NCBI RefSeq assembly: GCF_000746085.1
Contig: NZ_KN050804.1
Coordinates: forward strand, 161,064-225,063
DNA from: Methylocapsa aurea
GTDB taxonomy: Bacteria > Pseudomonadota > Alphaproteobacteria > Rhizobiales > Beijerinckiaceae
Reading direction: 5' to 3'
DNA length: 64,000 nucleotides
A program made the translations under genes and the position numbers. Below are positions 18,354 through 26,987 of this stretch, in pieces; position 1 is the first letter of the stretch; each line of letters opens with the position of its first letter. The notes beneath the pieces are model-generated. The model made no database searches and was not told the origin of the DNA. It saw nothing but the letters and a program-made list of their open reading frames with translations.

Positions 18354-20360
18354 ATGTTCAAGAAAATCCTCATCGCCAACCGCGGCGAGATCGCTTGCAG
18401 GGTGATCAAGACCGCGCGGCGCATGGGAATTGCGACGGTCGCCGTCTATTCAGACGCGGACAGCGATGGCCTGCATGTCGCTATGGCGGACGAGGCTGTG
18501 TCTATTGGCCCGGCGCCCGCGGCGCAGTCTTATCTCGTCATCGAAAAGATCGTCGCAGCCTGCAGGGCGACCGGCGCCCAAGCGGTGCATCCAGGTTACG
18601 GCTTCCTGTCGGAGCGGGGCGACTTCGCGCTGGCGCTGGCGGAGAATGGGGTTTGCTTCATTGGCCCGAATCCCAAGGCCATCGCCGCCATGGGCGATAA
18701 GATCGCCGCGAAACAATTCGCCAAGGCCGCGCAGGTATCGATCGTCCCCGGGTTCCTCGGCGCCGTCGAGAGCGCCGCCGATGCTCTCAGGATCGCCGAT
18801 GCGATCGGCTACCCGGTGATGATCAAAGCCTCCGGCGGGGGCGGCGGCAAGGGGATGCGCGTCGCCTCGCTCCCGAATGAGGTCGCCGAAGGGTTTTCCC
18901 GCGCGAAGTCGGAAGCAAAGGCCTCATTTGGCGACGACAGGGTCTTCATCGAGAAATTCATCGAAGATCCGCGTCATATCGAAATTCAAATTCTGGGCGA
19001 TAAATACGGCAACGTCATTCATCTCGGCGAACGCGAATGTTCGATCCAGCGCCGCAATCAAAAGATCGTCGAGGAGGCGCCCTCTCCGTTCATCGATGAG
19101 GTCACCCGCGCCAAGATGGGCGAACAGGCGATCGCCCTCGCCAAGGCGGTCGATTATGATTCGGCCGGCACCGTCGAATTCGTCGTCGGAAAGGATAAGA
19201 GCTTCTATTTCCTTGAGATGAACACGCGGCTTCAGGTCGAGCATCCGGTGACGGAACTCGTCACCGGCGTCGATCTCGTGGAGCAGATGATCCGCATCGC
19301 CTTCGGCGAGCCCCTGCGGATTATTCAAGGCGATGTCCATCTGCGCGGCTCGGCGATCGAATCCCGCGTCTATGCGGAAGACCCGACGCGCCATTTTCTT
19401 CCCTCCACCGGACGGCTTGCGATCTATCGGCCGCCGGCCGAGGGGCGCCGCGCTGGCGTCACGCTGCGCAATGACGCGGGCGTCGCGGAAGGCGACGAAA
19501 TCTCAATCTATTACGATCCGATGATCGCGAAGCTCGTGACCCATGCCGGCGATCGCGCCGCCGCCATCGAGGCTCAGGCCCAGGCGCTCGATCAATTCGC
19601 CATCGACGGCATTCGTCATAATATTCCCTTTCTCGCCGCGCTCATGGCGCATCCGCGCTGGCGGGCGGGACATCTCACGACGGCCTTCATCGCGCAGGAA
19701 TATCCAAACGGCTTCATGCCGCCCTCGCCCGCCGGGGAGACCGCGCATCGGCTGGCCGCCGTCGCGGCCGCGATCGATCATGTCATGAACGAACGCAAGC
19801 GCCAGATCTCTGGCCAGATGCGCGCCGCCCACCCGGTTCGCTTCGAGCGCGACCGCTCAGTCCTGCTCGGCAAGAGCCGCCATGACGTGCGAATCGAAGA
19901 GGGCGATGATGGCCTGCTGGTGCGCTTCGAGGCGACTGGCCACGCCCATGTTTGCGCGTCGGATTGGGGCGCGGGCCAATTGGTGTGGAACGGCGCCATC
20001 GACGGCGAGGCGATCGCGGTTCAGGTGCGGCCCATCCTCAATGGCTTTGCGCTCGGCCATCGCGGCGTCGCAACCGAGGCCTATGTCTACACGCGACGTG
20101 AAGCCGAACTCGCCGCGCTGATGCCTGTGAGGAAGCAGCCGGACGGTTCGAAGGCGCTGCTGTGCCCGATGCCCGGCCTCATCAAGACGATACATGCTGT
20201 TGTCGGGCAGGAGGTAAAGGCCGGCGAAGCCCTCTGCATGGTCGAGGCCATGAAAATGGAGAATGTGCTATCCGCCGAGCGCGACGTCACGGTAAAGAAA
20301 ATCCACGTCAGGGAAGGCGATTGCCTTGCCGTCGACGCGGTGATCATGGAATTTGCTTGA
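18354..20360 (+). CDS. pccA: Propionyl-CoA carboxylase alpha subunit (biotin carboxylase and carrier)
   Basis: 668 residues. The biotin carboxylase part starts MFKKILIANRGEIACRVIK, has the ATP-grasp glycine loop KASGGGGGKGMRV, and FLEMNTRLQVEHPVTE. The C-terminal carrier domain has the biotin lysine in EAMKMENV, about 35 residues from the end. The linker resembles the BT domain of propionyl-CoA rather than acetyl-CoA carboxylases. ATG 18354 has GAGG upstream; an earlier ATG at 18285 adds an unlikely Gly-rich leader. It works with pccB, from which it is separated by the TonB receptor gene. Confidence 0.92.
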   Translation: MFKKILIANRGEIACRVIKTARRMGIATVAVYSDADSDGLHVAMADEAVSIGPAPAAQSYLVIEKIVAACRATGAQAVHPGYGFLSERGDFALALAENGVCFIGPNPKAIAAMGDKIAAKQFAKAAQVSIVPGFLGAVESAADALRIADAIGYPVMIKASGGGGGKGMRVASLPNEVAEGFSRAKSEAKASFGDDRVFIEKFIEDPRHIEIQILGDKYGNVIHLGERECSIQRRNQKIVEEAPSPFIDEVTRAKMGEQAIALAKAVDYDSAGTVEFVVGKDKSFYFLEMNTRLQVEHPVTELVTGVDLVEQMIRIAFGEPLRIIQGDVHLRGSAIESRVYAEDPTRHFLPSTGRLAIYRPPAEGRRAGVTLRNDAGVAEGDEISIYYDPMIAKLVTHAGDRAAAIEAQAQALDQFAIDGIRHNIPFLAALMAHPRWRAGHLTTAFIAQEYPNGFMPPSPAGETAHRLAAVAAAIDHVMNERKRQISGQMRAAHPVRFERDRSVLLGKSRHDVRIEEGDDGLLVRFEATGHAHVCASDWGAGQLVWNGAIDGEAIAVQVRPILNGFALGHRGVATEAYVYTRREAELAALMPVRKQPDGSKALLCPMPGLIKTIHAVVGQEVKAGEALCMVEAMKMENVLSAERDVTVKKIHVREGDCLAVDAVIMEFA

Positions 20361-20459
20361 GCATCATCGGCGGGCGATCATGCTCAAGCATTGTTTCAAC
20401 CCAAGGTCGGCCGTTCGAAATTACGCGGCGGAATAATCCGGACCGCCGCGTCGAGAGCC

Positions 20460-20978
20460 TCAGTGTTTGGTCGGCGCGTTGATGGCGATCCGTTTCGCCT
20501 TGGTCCTCGCCCGCTCGGTTTTCGGCAAAGTGACCTTGAGGATCCCGTTCTTGAACGACGCCTCGATCTTATCTTCCTCGATGTCGAGCCCAACCGGAAT
20601 CTGGCGCTCGAACCGCCCGTAGAAATGTTCGCTGAACTGGCGCTCCTTGTCCTCCACGTCGGACTTCTTTTCGCCGCGGATAGTCAAATTGCCCTCGTTC
20701 AACAATACCTCGACGTCCTTTTCCTCAAGCCCCGGCATCTCGGCCGAGACGGAAATTTCCTTGTCGGTTTCCGCCAGTTCGATCCGTGGCCAGCCGATAT
20801 TGGAAAAACCGGCCCGGCGGCCAAATAGGGCCGGCGCTTCGAACCCGCGAAACGCCTCATCCAACAGCCGATTCATTTCGCGCTGAAGCGAGAGAAATGG
20901 GGACGATGCGTCATCGCGATAGAAATCGGGGGCCTGATGGGAGCCTCGCGTCCAAGGAATCAGATCACGCATATTCAT
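20460..20978 (-). CDS. Hsp20/alpha-crystallin family small heat shock protein
   Basis: 172 residues. The alpha-crystallin domain covers about residues 60-165, from IELAETDKEISVSAEMPGLE through FYGRFERQIPVG to the conserved NGILKVTLPK. It acts as an ATP-independent holdase that keeps unfolded proteins soluble. AGGAG lies 8 bases before ATG 20978, and MNMRDLIPW is the usual start of rhizobial Hsp20. I saw no clear sigma-32 promoter or ROSE thermometer in the leader. Confidence 0.9.
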   Translation of the reverse strand: MNMRDLIPWTRGSHQAPDFYRDDASSPFLSLQREMNRLLDEAFRGFEAPALFGRRAGFSNIGWPRIELAETDKEISVSAEMPGLEEKDVEVLLNEGNLTIRGEKKSDVEDKERQFSEHFYGRFERQIPVGLDIEEDKIEASFKNGILKVTLPKTERARTKAKRIAINAPTKH

Positions 20979-21536
20979 GACTTCTTCTCCTGAATTTGAT
21001 TTGACGCATAGCGCTGAGTCCGCGCCCGTTTCCCCAATGCGACGCCCCCGCCAATGAGCGCAGCCGCCGCACTTCCGCAAACCCGTCTAGCGCTTCTGGC
21101 CGCGTCGCGGATTGCCCTAGGCGCGGCGACCAAGATTTGGCGAGCGGTTTCCCGCAATCAAGGGGCGCCGTGGCCAAACGCCTCAGTTGCGATCTCGATG
21201 CCGCGCGAGCGCCCCCGACGCCGCCTTTTCAAAGCCGCGATTTGGCTCTTGCGCCCCGGCTATGTCCGAGCCATTCTGAAGCAAAGCTGCGGCGGCTCGC
21301 GAGGCGTCGTTTCCCAACAGTGCGCCGAATTTCGGGAGAAGGCGACGCAGGATCTAGAGCATTTTCGAGCGAAGCGGATGCCGGTTCGCGTTAAGAAAAT
21401 GCGACAAAACAAAGACCTAGAGCTGCTTTCGGATTCCGCAAGACTGAAAGCGCTCTATGAAATCCAGGATGCGCGCCCATGCGCGCCTTTCTGGACATGC
21501 GCGGCGAATATTCTTGCGCCGCGACCGGAGACGCCC
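20979..21536. other. Intergenic stretch with one dispersed repeat
   Basis: No supported gene. The only long frame (from 21054) runs through the repeat element at 21353-21457 and has no conserved protein before the small gene at 21537. The rest is featureless to my reading. Confidence 0.5.
21353..21457 (+). repeat. Dispersed palindromic repeat, copy 3
   Basis: Well-preserved: CTAGAGCATTTTCGAGCGAA, GGTTCGCGTTAAGAAAATGCG, ACAAAGACCTAGAGCTGC and the AAAGCGCTCT end. It is the same orientation as copy 2 and sits 80 bases before a small hypothetical gene. Confidence 0.85.
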
Positions 21537-21842
21537 ATGACGATCATCGAACATGATTTCGGCAAGAAGGATCGCGATAGCGTCAAGCGCTTCGCCAAAT
21601 TGATCAGCCTCGAGGCCCAGCACGAGGCCAAAGTTCTGGCCAATCCCCTGCCTTATCTCGAACGCGCGAGCGAACGCATCTCGCAGCTCGAAATGGCGCT
21701 CCAGGACGCCGGCAATGCGGCAAAGCTCCCGCCCGGCGCCGAGCCCGAGGCGACGCCCGAAACAATCCTCGTCGACCGGGATGAATACGCGCGCCTCAAT
21801 CGGTGCAAGGAGATCGTCGAGGCTGCGCTCGCAAAATTATGA
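21537..21842 (+). CDS. Small conserved-looking hypothetical protein, helical
   Basis: 101 residues, hydrophilic and probably mostly helical (VKRFAKLISLEAQHEAKVL, then LERASERISQLEMALQDAG), with a Pro-rich break and a C-terminal ILVDRDEYARLNRCKEIVEA. Not recognised. The ATG at 21537 begins where coding-like composition starts; the upstream part of the frame lies in a repeat. It could be a soluble adaptor or coiled-coil protein, but nothing nearby hints at a role. Confidence 0.6.
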   Translation: MTIIEHDFGKKDRDSVKRFAKLISLEAQHEAKVLANPLPYLERASERISQLEMALQDAGNAAKLPPGAEPEATPETILVDRDEYARLNRCKEIVEAALAKL

Positions 21843-21880
21843 GGGGGCTCTGGTCGCGCTGCGGACTCCGAGCGGCCCCC

Positions 21881-22876
21881 TTACAACATAGTGGGCAGGA
21901 CTCGATCGGGCGGGCGGTGACCATCCATGAAGGTCTTCACATTGATGATGACCTTCTCGCCCATGTCGACGCGGCCCTCGGTCGTCGCCGATCCCATATG
22001 CGGCAGCAGCGTCACCTTGCCGGCATTTGCGAGCTTGATCAATTTCGGCGATACCGCCGGCTCATGCTCGAAAACATCGAGCCCGGCGCCCGCCAACTCG
22101 CCAAGTTCGAGCATGCGCGTCAATGCGTTTTCGTCGATGATTTCGCCCCGCGCCGTATTGATGAGAATGGCGTGCGGACGCAAATATTTCAGCCGGCGCG
22201 CCGAGAGAAGATGATAGGTCGCCGGCGTATGCGGACAATTGACCGAGACGATGTCCATCCGGGCAAGCATCTGATCGAGCGATTCCCAATAGGTCGCGTC
22301 CAGCGCCTCCTCGATCGCCGAGGCGACATGGCGGCGGTTATGATAATGGATTTGCAGACCAAAGGCCTTGGCGCGGCGAGCGACGGCCTGGCCGATCCGG
22401 CCCATGCCGACGATGCCAAGCCGTTTTCCAGTGATCCTGCGCCCCAGCATCCAGGTCGGCGTCCAGCCGGTCCATTCGCCCGCCGGAATGGCTTTCGCGC
22501 CTTCGACGACTCGCCGCGCGACGGCCAGAACGAGGGCCATCGTCATATCGGCGGTATCCTCGGTGAGAACCCCCGGCGTGTTGGTGACGGTAACGCCGCG
22601 GCCCAGGGCCGCCGAGACATCGATATTGTCGACGCCATTGCCGAAATTGGCGATGAGTTTCATCTGCTCGCCAGCTGTTGCAATCAACTCGGCGTCGATC
22701 CGGTCGGTGACGGTTGGAACGAGAACCTCGGCGAGGCGCATGGCCTCCGCGAGTTCGCTCCGCGACATCGGCTTATCGTCAATATTGAGCCTCGCATCGA
22801 ACAGTTCGCACATCCGCGTTTCGACAACGTCGGGCAATTTGCGCGTTACGACAACGAGCGGCTTTTTCCGGCCCAT
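21881..22876 (-). CDS. D-2-hydroxyacid dehydrogenase (glyoxylate/hydroxypyruvate reductase type)
   Basis: 331 residues of the D-isomer 2-hydroxyacid dehydrogenase family. Seen: substrate-side NFGNGVDNIDV, Rossmann motif GIVGMGRIGQAVARRAKAFG, catalytic arginine in INTARGEIID, the glutamate in FEHEPAV and the catalytic histidine in LLPHMGSAT. It reduces glyoxylate or hydroxypyruvate with NAD(P)H; in methylotrophic relatives such enzymes serve the serine cycle. The start at 22876 (MGRKKPLVVVTRKLP) has GGGAGAGA upstream and fits the family. Confidence 0.9.
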   Translation of the reverse strand: MGRKKPLVVVTRKLPDVVETRMCELFDARLNIDDKPMSRSELAEAMRLAEVLVPTVTDRIDAELIATAGEQMKLIANFGNGVDNIDVSAALGRGVTVTNTPGVLTEDTADMTMALVLAVARRVVEGAKAIPAGEWTGWTPTWMLGRRITGKRLGIVGMGRIGQAVARRAKAFGLQIHYHNRRHVASAIEEALDATYWESLDQMLARMDIVSVNCPHTPATYHLLSARRLKYLRPHAILINTARGEIIDENALTRMLELGELAGAGLDVFEHEPAVSPKLIKLANAGKVTLLPHMGSATTEGRVDMGEKVIINVKTFMDGHRPPDRVLPTML

Positions 22877-22999
22877 TCTCTCTCCCGTCCTCCAGGCTGG
22901 TCGCGCGGCCATCCAAGATCGTCGGGGCCGCGAAATCTGGCCGCCTCGGCGAGGCCGCGCCAATGACCTTAACCTATCAGAACAATCCTACCCATCAGA

Positions 23000-23209
23000 T
23001 CAACGCAGCCGACGATTCCAGAATTGCTCCAGATCAATGTTCCGAGCATGCTCCCGCGCGTCGTAGGCGCCCGCTTTCGCGGACTTAAGTCTCTTGCTTT
23101 TGCCCCAAGACCCTATCCAGAGCCTGTCGCGCATCAGGACGCTCGGGTCTTCACCCAGCCTTAACGATAATCGATGCACAAGGGAGGCGAATTCCTTCCA
23201 TGCGCCCAC
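23000..23209 (-). CDS. Possible small hypothetical protein
   Basis: A 69-codon frame with GTG start at 23209 and GGAAGA close upstream, reading WKEFASLVHRL, MRDRLWIGSW and AREHARNIDLEQFWNRR before TGA. The sequence looks protein-like, but I do not recognise it and codon bias is weak. It fills part of the gap between two divergent genes (22877-23325), the remainder of which shows nothing else. It could be chance. Confidence 0.3.
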   Translation of the reverse strand: MGAWKEFASLVHRLSLRLGEDPSVLMRDRLWIGSWGKSKRLKSAKAGAYDAREHARNIDLEQFWNRRLR

Positions 23210-23325
23210 TCTTCCATGCGCCCCACTTGGCCTTCCTAGCAGATGGCCGTTCAAAGACAAGGATGCAGGCCGGCCTTTTTGCCGGCGAGCGGCCCCGACA
23301 TCGGCGCAACGCGAGCGAACCAGAA

Positions 23326-23907
23326 ATGAATGATGCGACAAGCGGGACGTTGGAGAAAAAGCTGTCGCGGACCGCGCCGATCTACGCTTGCGCGTTGCGA
23401 TGCTTTTTCTTGTTTTCGGCGGCCTCTTCCTGCGCTGCGACCGCTATCCATGCGGCGCTGGCGGAGCAGGTCGGCTCAGCCAGCGGCTTGCCCATTCCCC
23501 GTTACGTCAGCTTGAAATCGGATCGCGTAAACCTTCGCGAAGGCCCTTCCAAGGACCATCGGACCATCTGGGTCTTTCAACGCGCCGGGCTTCCCGTCGA
23601 AATCACGGCGGAGTTCGAAATCTGGCGCAAGGTCCGCGATTCGGAAGGCGCCGAAGGCTGGGTGCTCCATTCGCTTCTTTCAGGCCGCCGGACAGCTCTG
23701 GTCGCGCCGTGGAAGAAAGGGATCGACGCCGCCCTCCACGACAAGGCCAACGCCGAATCCTCGTTGATCGCGAAATTGCAGCCGAACGTCATCGCCAATG
23801 TGCGCGGCTGCGATGGCGCCTGGTGCAAGGTTTCGGTCGAAAGCTTCAGCGGCTATATTCAGCAATCCAATCTTTGGGGGGTCTACCCCAATGAAAAGAT
23901 CGAATAG
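23326..23907 (+). CDS. Secreted SH3-domain (bacterial SH3b) protein
   Basis: 193 residues. An N-terminal hydrophobic stretch (about residues 19-45, ending AATAIHAALAEQ) acts as signal peptide or anchor. Two SH3b-like repeats follow: VNLREGPSKDHRTIWVFQRAGLPVEI with GWVLHSLLSGRR, then KANAESSLIAKLQPNVIANV with GYIQQSNLWGV. Such domains usually bind peptidoglycan or proteins in the periplasm. In many Hyphomicrobiales this gene lies beside the 2-hydroxyacid dehydrogenase, as here. The start could also be at 23263. Confidence 0.75.
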   Translation: MNDATSGTLEKKLSRTAPIYACALRCFFLFSAASSCAATAIHAALAEQVGSASGLPIPRYVSLKSDRVNLREGPSKDHRTIWVFQRAGLPVEITAEFEIWRKVRDSEGAEGWVLHSLLSGRRTALVAPWKKGIDAALHDKANAESSLIAKLQPNVIANVRGCDGAWCKVSVESFSGYIQQSNLWGVYPNEKIE

Positions 23908-23944
23908 GCTTCGCTTGAGACTTACTTTAGGCGACGGTTGCCTC

Positions 23945-24154
23945 TCACGTATCCTTGCCGCGCCCGCTCAAACGCGACCAGCCTTCCTGCAGACTGGACG
24001 ACAATGCCTTGACTCCGCGCTCAACGACGTCCCAATTGACCACGGGACGCTCGCCCGATCCGTCCGGCCCGCCGCTCTTGCGCATCGAATCATAAACATA
24101 GACCGAGCCGATCGTTAGGAGTATGCCGAGAATAATTCCGAAGAACATGCGCAT
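23945..24154 (-). CDS. Small single-pass membrane protein
   Basis: 69 residues: an N-terminal membrane helix (MFFGIILGILLTIGSVYVYD) followed by a hydrophilic tail with PVVNWDVVERGVKALSSSL. The family is not recognised. The short helix-plus-tail layout and coding-like composition favour a real gene. It converges on the SH3 protein gene. Confidence 0.6.
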   Translation of the reverse strand: MRMFFGIILGILLTIGSVYVYDSMRKSGGPDGSGERPVVNWDVVERGVKALSSSLQEGWSRLSGRGKDT

Positions 24155-24704
24155 ACGTGCCCTTTCTCGCCCAGAATGATTTCTCGTGGCGATATCATCA
24201 CACTAACTTTTGTCAGTCGGGGCGGTCAAGCGCGCTTGGCGCGCAACCTCGTTTTGCGCGCAACTGGGGCTCCCTGACGCGGCTCCTGGCTTAGTTCCCG
24301 GCATGGCGGAGTCTGGCAGGCGATAGCTCCACCGCACGGAGCAGGGAACGGATCTGCGCGTGCGACGTTCTCTTATTAGTTGTGAAGAGCAGGGCTATTC
24401 GCCAGATGAGTCCTTCGACCAAAGGTCAGAGGGCCAGCTTTAGCAAATATAGGGGTCGGCCCAACAAGATCTCAATATGAAGAACTTTGGCGTTGGCGAT
24501 CGGCTTTCGATCGACCGCCGCGATTGGATGCCGGCCGAGTTCATAAATCCTTCCAACAGGCGTCGGCGCATCGCAGCAACGCGGCGCCGCGCCACTGGCG
24601 TCCGGCAGGAGTTTGAGCAAGGCCTCGTCCGAGCTCGGATAATCAGGATACATGCAATCGGAAACATTCCGGATCGCTCCCTCTCAATCCAAAGGACACT
24701 CCAT
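24155..24704. other. Intergenic stretch, at most one weak frame
   Basis: A minus-strand frame at 24426-24653 (75 codons, MYPDYPSSDEALLKLL...) has an ATG but no good ribosome site. I do not recognise it and leave it as a doubtful candidate. Otherwise I see nothing coding between 24155 and 24704. Confidence 0.4.
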
Positions 24705-24983
24705 TTGAGCAAGAGCAACACCCGCGAAGTCAGATCTTGCGCGGAGCTCCAGGCCGTCTGCTTGCAGACCTTGAAGCAATGCCAAGGGTTCGAACAGGTC
24801 AATGAGGTCTTGGTGCAGCCGCGCGAGAATGCCGAAGGTTTTGCCAATTGGACGCTGGCGGCGGTCAGGCCCCGTGTCGAAAATCGGTTTCTGCGTGCGG
24901 CAGGCGGCGCCATCGCCGTCTTGCAGCAAACTTATCAGTTGAACGCCGAAACCGCTCCGCCGCCGCCCCGGCAGCGCCGCTGA
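24705..24983 (+). CDS. Small hypothetical protein with TTG start
   Basis: 92 residues. The start is chosen from AAAGGA at 24691-24696, about 8 bases before TTG 24705; the frame upstream of that looks non-coding. The sequence reads naturally (ELQAVCLQTLKQC, NEVLVQPRENAEGFANWTLA, AIAVLQQTYQLN) and ends in a Pro-rich tail. I do not recognise the family. A GC-rich hairpin with a short T-rich end follows directly, as expected for a separate transcript. Confidence 0.55.
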   Translation: MSKSNTREVRSCAELQAVCLQTLKQCQGFEQVNEVLVQPRENAEGFANWTLAAVRPRVENRFLRAAGGAIAVLQQTYQLNAETAPPPPRQRR

Positions 24984-24991
24984 GTCTTAGC

Positions 24992-25024
24992 TAAGCGCAT
25001 CGCCCCGCCCCGGGGCGGCGCTTT
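24992..25024 (+). terminator. GC-rich hairpin after the small gene
   Basis: AGCGC at 24992 and the following GCCCCGCC pair with GGGGCGG and CGCT before TTTGTT at 25020-25025. The hairpin lies 8 bases after the stop of the 24705 gene, so it could be a rho-independent terminator, though the T-run is short. Confidence 0.5.
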
Positions 25025-25191
25025 GTTGCAGTATGTTAATGACATTTGATGCCAGGTCACCTCTTCTTCGCCAAGATGGGGCGTAGACGGCTGGCAAATG
25101 GCGGAGTTTGGGCCTATCCCCTAACTCAAGCCGCCGTTGCGCCGCGGCCCTCTGTTCGTTTTCCCCGTCCGTGGTGAAAGGGGCCAGGGCT

Positions 25192-26175
25192 TTGATATAT
25201 TCCCATATTCTCGGGACTGGCGGCTATGCTCCGAAGCGGATACTGACCAACCAAGACCTCGAAAAAATGGTCGCAACGACCGACGCCTGGATCACCGAGC
25301 GCACCGGCATCAAAGAGCGCAGGATCGCGGCGGAAGGCGAAGCCACCTCGGACATGGCGGTCGTGGCGGCGCGGCATGCGCTCGCGATGGCGGGATGCAG
25401 CGCCGAAGATCTCGACATGATCATCGTCGCCACGGTGTCGGCCGATATGCCGCTGCCTTCATGCGCCGTCATGGTTCAAGCCAAGCTCGGCGCGAGCCGC
25501 GCTTTCGCCTTCGATCTGTCGGCGGCTTGCGCCGGCTCGCTGTACGGATTGAGCATCGCCGACCAGTTCATCAGCACCGGCAAGGCGAAGCGCGTTCTCG
25601 TCGTCGGCGCCGAACTGTTGAGCCGCCTCGTCGATTGGAGCGACCGCAATACCTGCGTCCTCTTCGGCGATGCGGCGGGAGCCATGGTCATCGGGCCGGC
25701 GTCCGACCCGGAACGGGGGTTGCTTTCGACTCATCTCCATTCCGACGGCGGCGCGGCGGGAATGCTATCGATTCCGGGGGGCGGCAGCCTGCACCCACAG
25801 TCCGAGGAAGTCCTCGCCAATAACATGCATAAGATCGCGATGAACGGGCGGGAGATCTACAAGTTCGCGGTGCGGGTGCTGCCGCCGGCGATCCTCGAAG
25901 CGCTCGACGCGAATGGACTGCAAGTCAGCGACATCGACCATATTGTTTCGCATCAGGCCAATGCGCGCATTGTCGAGTCGGTGCTGGACCGGCTGGGCGT
26001 TCCTCTCGAAAAGTGCTGGCTAAATCTCGATCGCTACGGCAATACCTCCAGCGCATCGCTGCCGATTTCGCTCGACGAAGCGAATCGGGCCGGCCGACTC
26101 AAGAAGGGCGACCTTATTGCCATGATGGCGATCGGCGCGGGCATGGCCTGGGGCAGCGCCTTGATGCGATGGTGA
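25192..26175 (+). CDS. fabH: Beta-ketoacyl-ACP synthase III (FabH)
   Basis: 327 residues with the complete FabH active site: C113 in SAACAGSLYGL, H254 in SHQANARI and N284 in YGNTSSAS. It condenses an acyl-CoA with malonyl-ACP to start fatty acid synthesis. The usual plsX-fabH-ihfA neighbourhood is absent, so it may be a second, specialised copy. The start is uncertain: TTG 25192 gives the standard N-terminus (IYSHILGTGGYAPKR), with AAGGGG upstream; GTG 25171 and TTG 25108 are in frame too. Confidence 0.85.
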   Translation: MIYSHILGTGGYAPKRILTNQDLEKMVATTDAWITERTGIKERRIAAEGEATSDMAVVAARHALAMAGCSAEDLDMIIVATVSADMPLPSCAVMVQAKLGASRAFAFDLSAACAGSLYGLSIADQFISTGKAKRVLVVGAELLSRLVDWSDRNTCVLFGDAAGAMVIGPASDPERGLLSTHLHSDGGAAGMLSIPGGGSLHPQSEEVLANNMHKIAMNGREIYKFAVRVLPPAILEALDANGLQVSDIDHIVSHQANARIVESVLDRLGVPLEKCWLNLDRYGNTSSASLPISLDEANRAGRLKKGDLIAMMAIGAGMAWGSALMRW

Positions 26176-26204
26176 GTTGCCTTATTTTGTCCCCAACGGC
26201 CCAG

Positions 26205-26882
26205 ATGATCCCCTCCCCTCTCGCCGCCGTCGTCTTCGATATGGACGGCCTGTTGCTGGATACCGAAACGCTCTATCGGACGGCGCTCTTCGAAGCCTGC
26301 GCGGACCTGGGGCGCGAAATGGCGGATGCGCTGCATCTAAGCCTCGTAGGCGCGCCCAAGGACGCCGCCGCGGCCCTGATCATGGCGCACTTCGGGCCTG
26401 ACTTTCCGCTGTTGCAATTCGACGCGCGCTGCAGGGTCATATTCGAGGACCTGTGCGGCGCTGGCGTCGGATTGAAGCCGGGCGCCCGCGACCTCCTCGC
26501 GTTTTTGAAAGGCCGAGGCGTGCCAAGAGGATTAGCCACATCGACCGCGCGCGAGACCGCCGAAGGCCATCTGAGACAGGCGGGCTTGTTCGATCTGCTC
26601 GATGTTCTCGTGACCCGCACCGATGTCGCCTTCGGCAAGCCACACCCCGAGACTTACCTTAAAGCGGCGGAGTTGCTGGGCGTCGACCCGCTTCGCTGCC
26701 TGGCGCTTGAGGATTCGCACAATGGCGTCCGGGCCGCCAGCGCCGCCGGAATGGCGACCATCATGGTGCCGGACATGCTCCAGCCGACCGATGAAATCCG
26801 GTCCTTATGCATCGGCGTGGTCGGAAGCCTCGAGCAAGTTCAGTTTGCGCTGGAGGACTGCCTAAGCGTCGTCGAGAAGTGA
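26205..26882 (+). CDS. HAD family hydrolase (beta-phosphoglucomutase-like)
   Basis: 225 residues. Motif I FDMDGLLLDTE lies near the N-terminus; motif II serine or threonine in GLATSTARET; lysine in FGKPHPETYL; motif IV LEDSHNGVRAA. The DMDG core and SHNG motif place it in the subfamily that includes beta-phosphoglucomutase and sugar-phosphate phosphatases. The start at 26205 (MIPSPLAAVVFD) is chosen; ATG 26169, overlapping the fabH stop, is the alternative and would mean coupling. The substrate is unknown. Confidence 0.82.
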   Translation: MIPSPLAAVVFDMDGLLLDTETLYRTALFEACADLGREMADALHLSLVGAPKDAAAALIMAHFGPDFPLLQFDARCRVIFEDLCGAGVGLKPGARDLLAFLKGRGVPRGLATSTARETAEGHLRQAGLFDLLDVLVTRTDVAFGKPHPETYLKAAELLGVDPLRCLALEDSHNGVRAASAAGMATIMVPDMLQPTDEIRSLCIGVVGSLEQVQFALEDCLSVVEK

Positions 26883-26987
26883 CCGCCGGCTTTCGAACGC
26901 AGGGCGACGGGAAAATGGCTCTGCCGAAGCTCTTCTCGCTTTGGTTTTGCCGCCCTCACGCGCTGGCGAGAACGGAGGGCGGACGGC

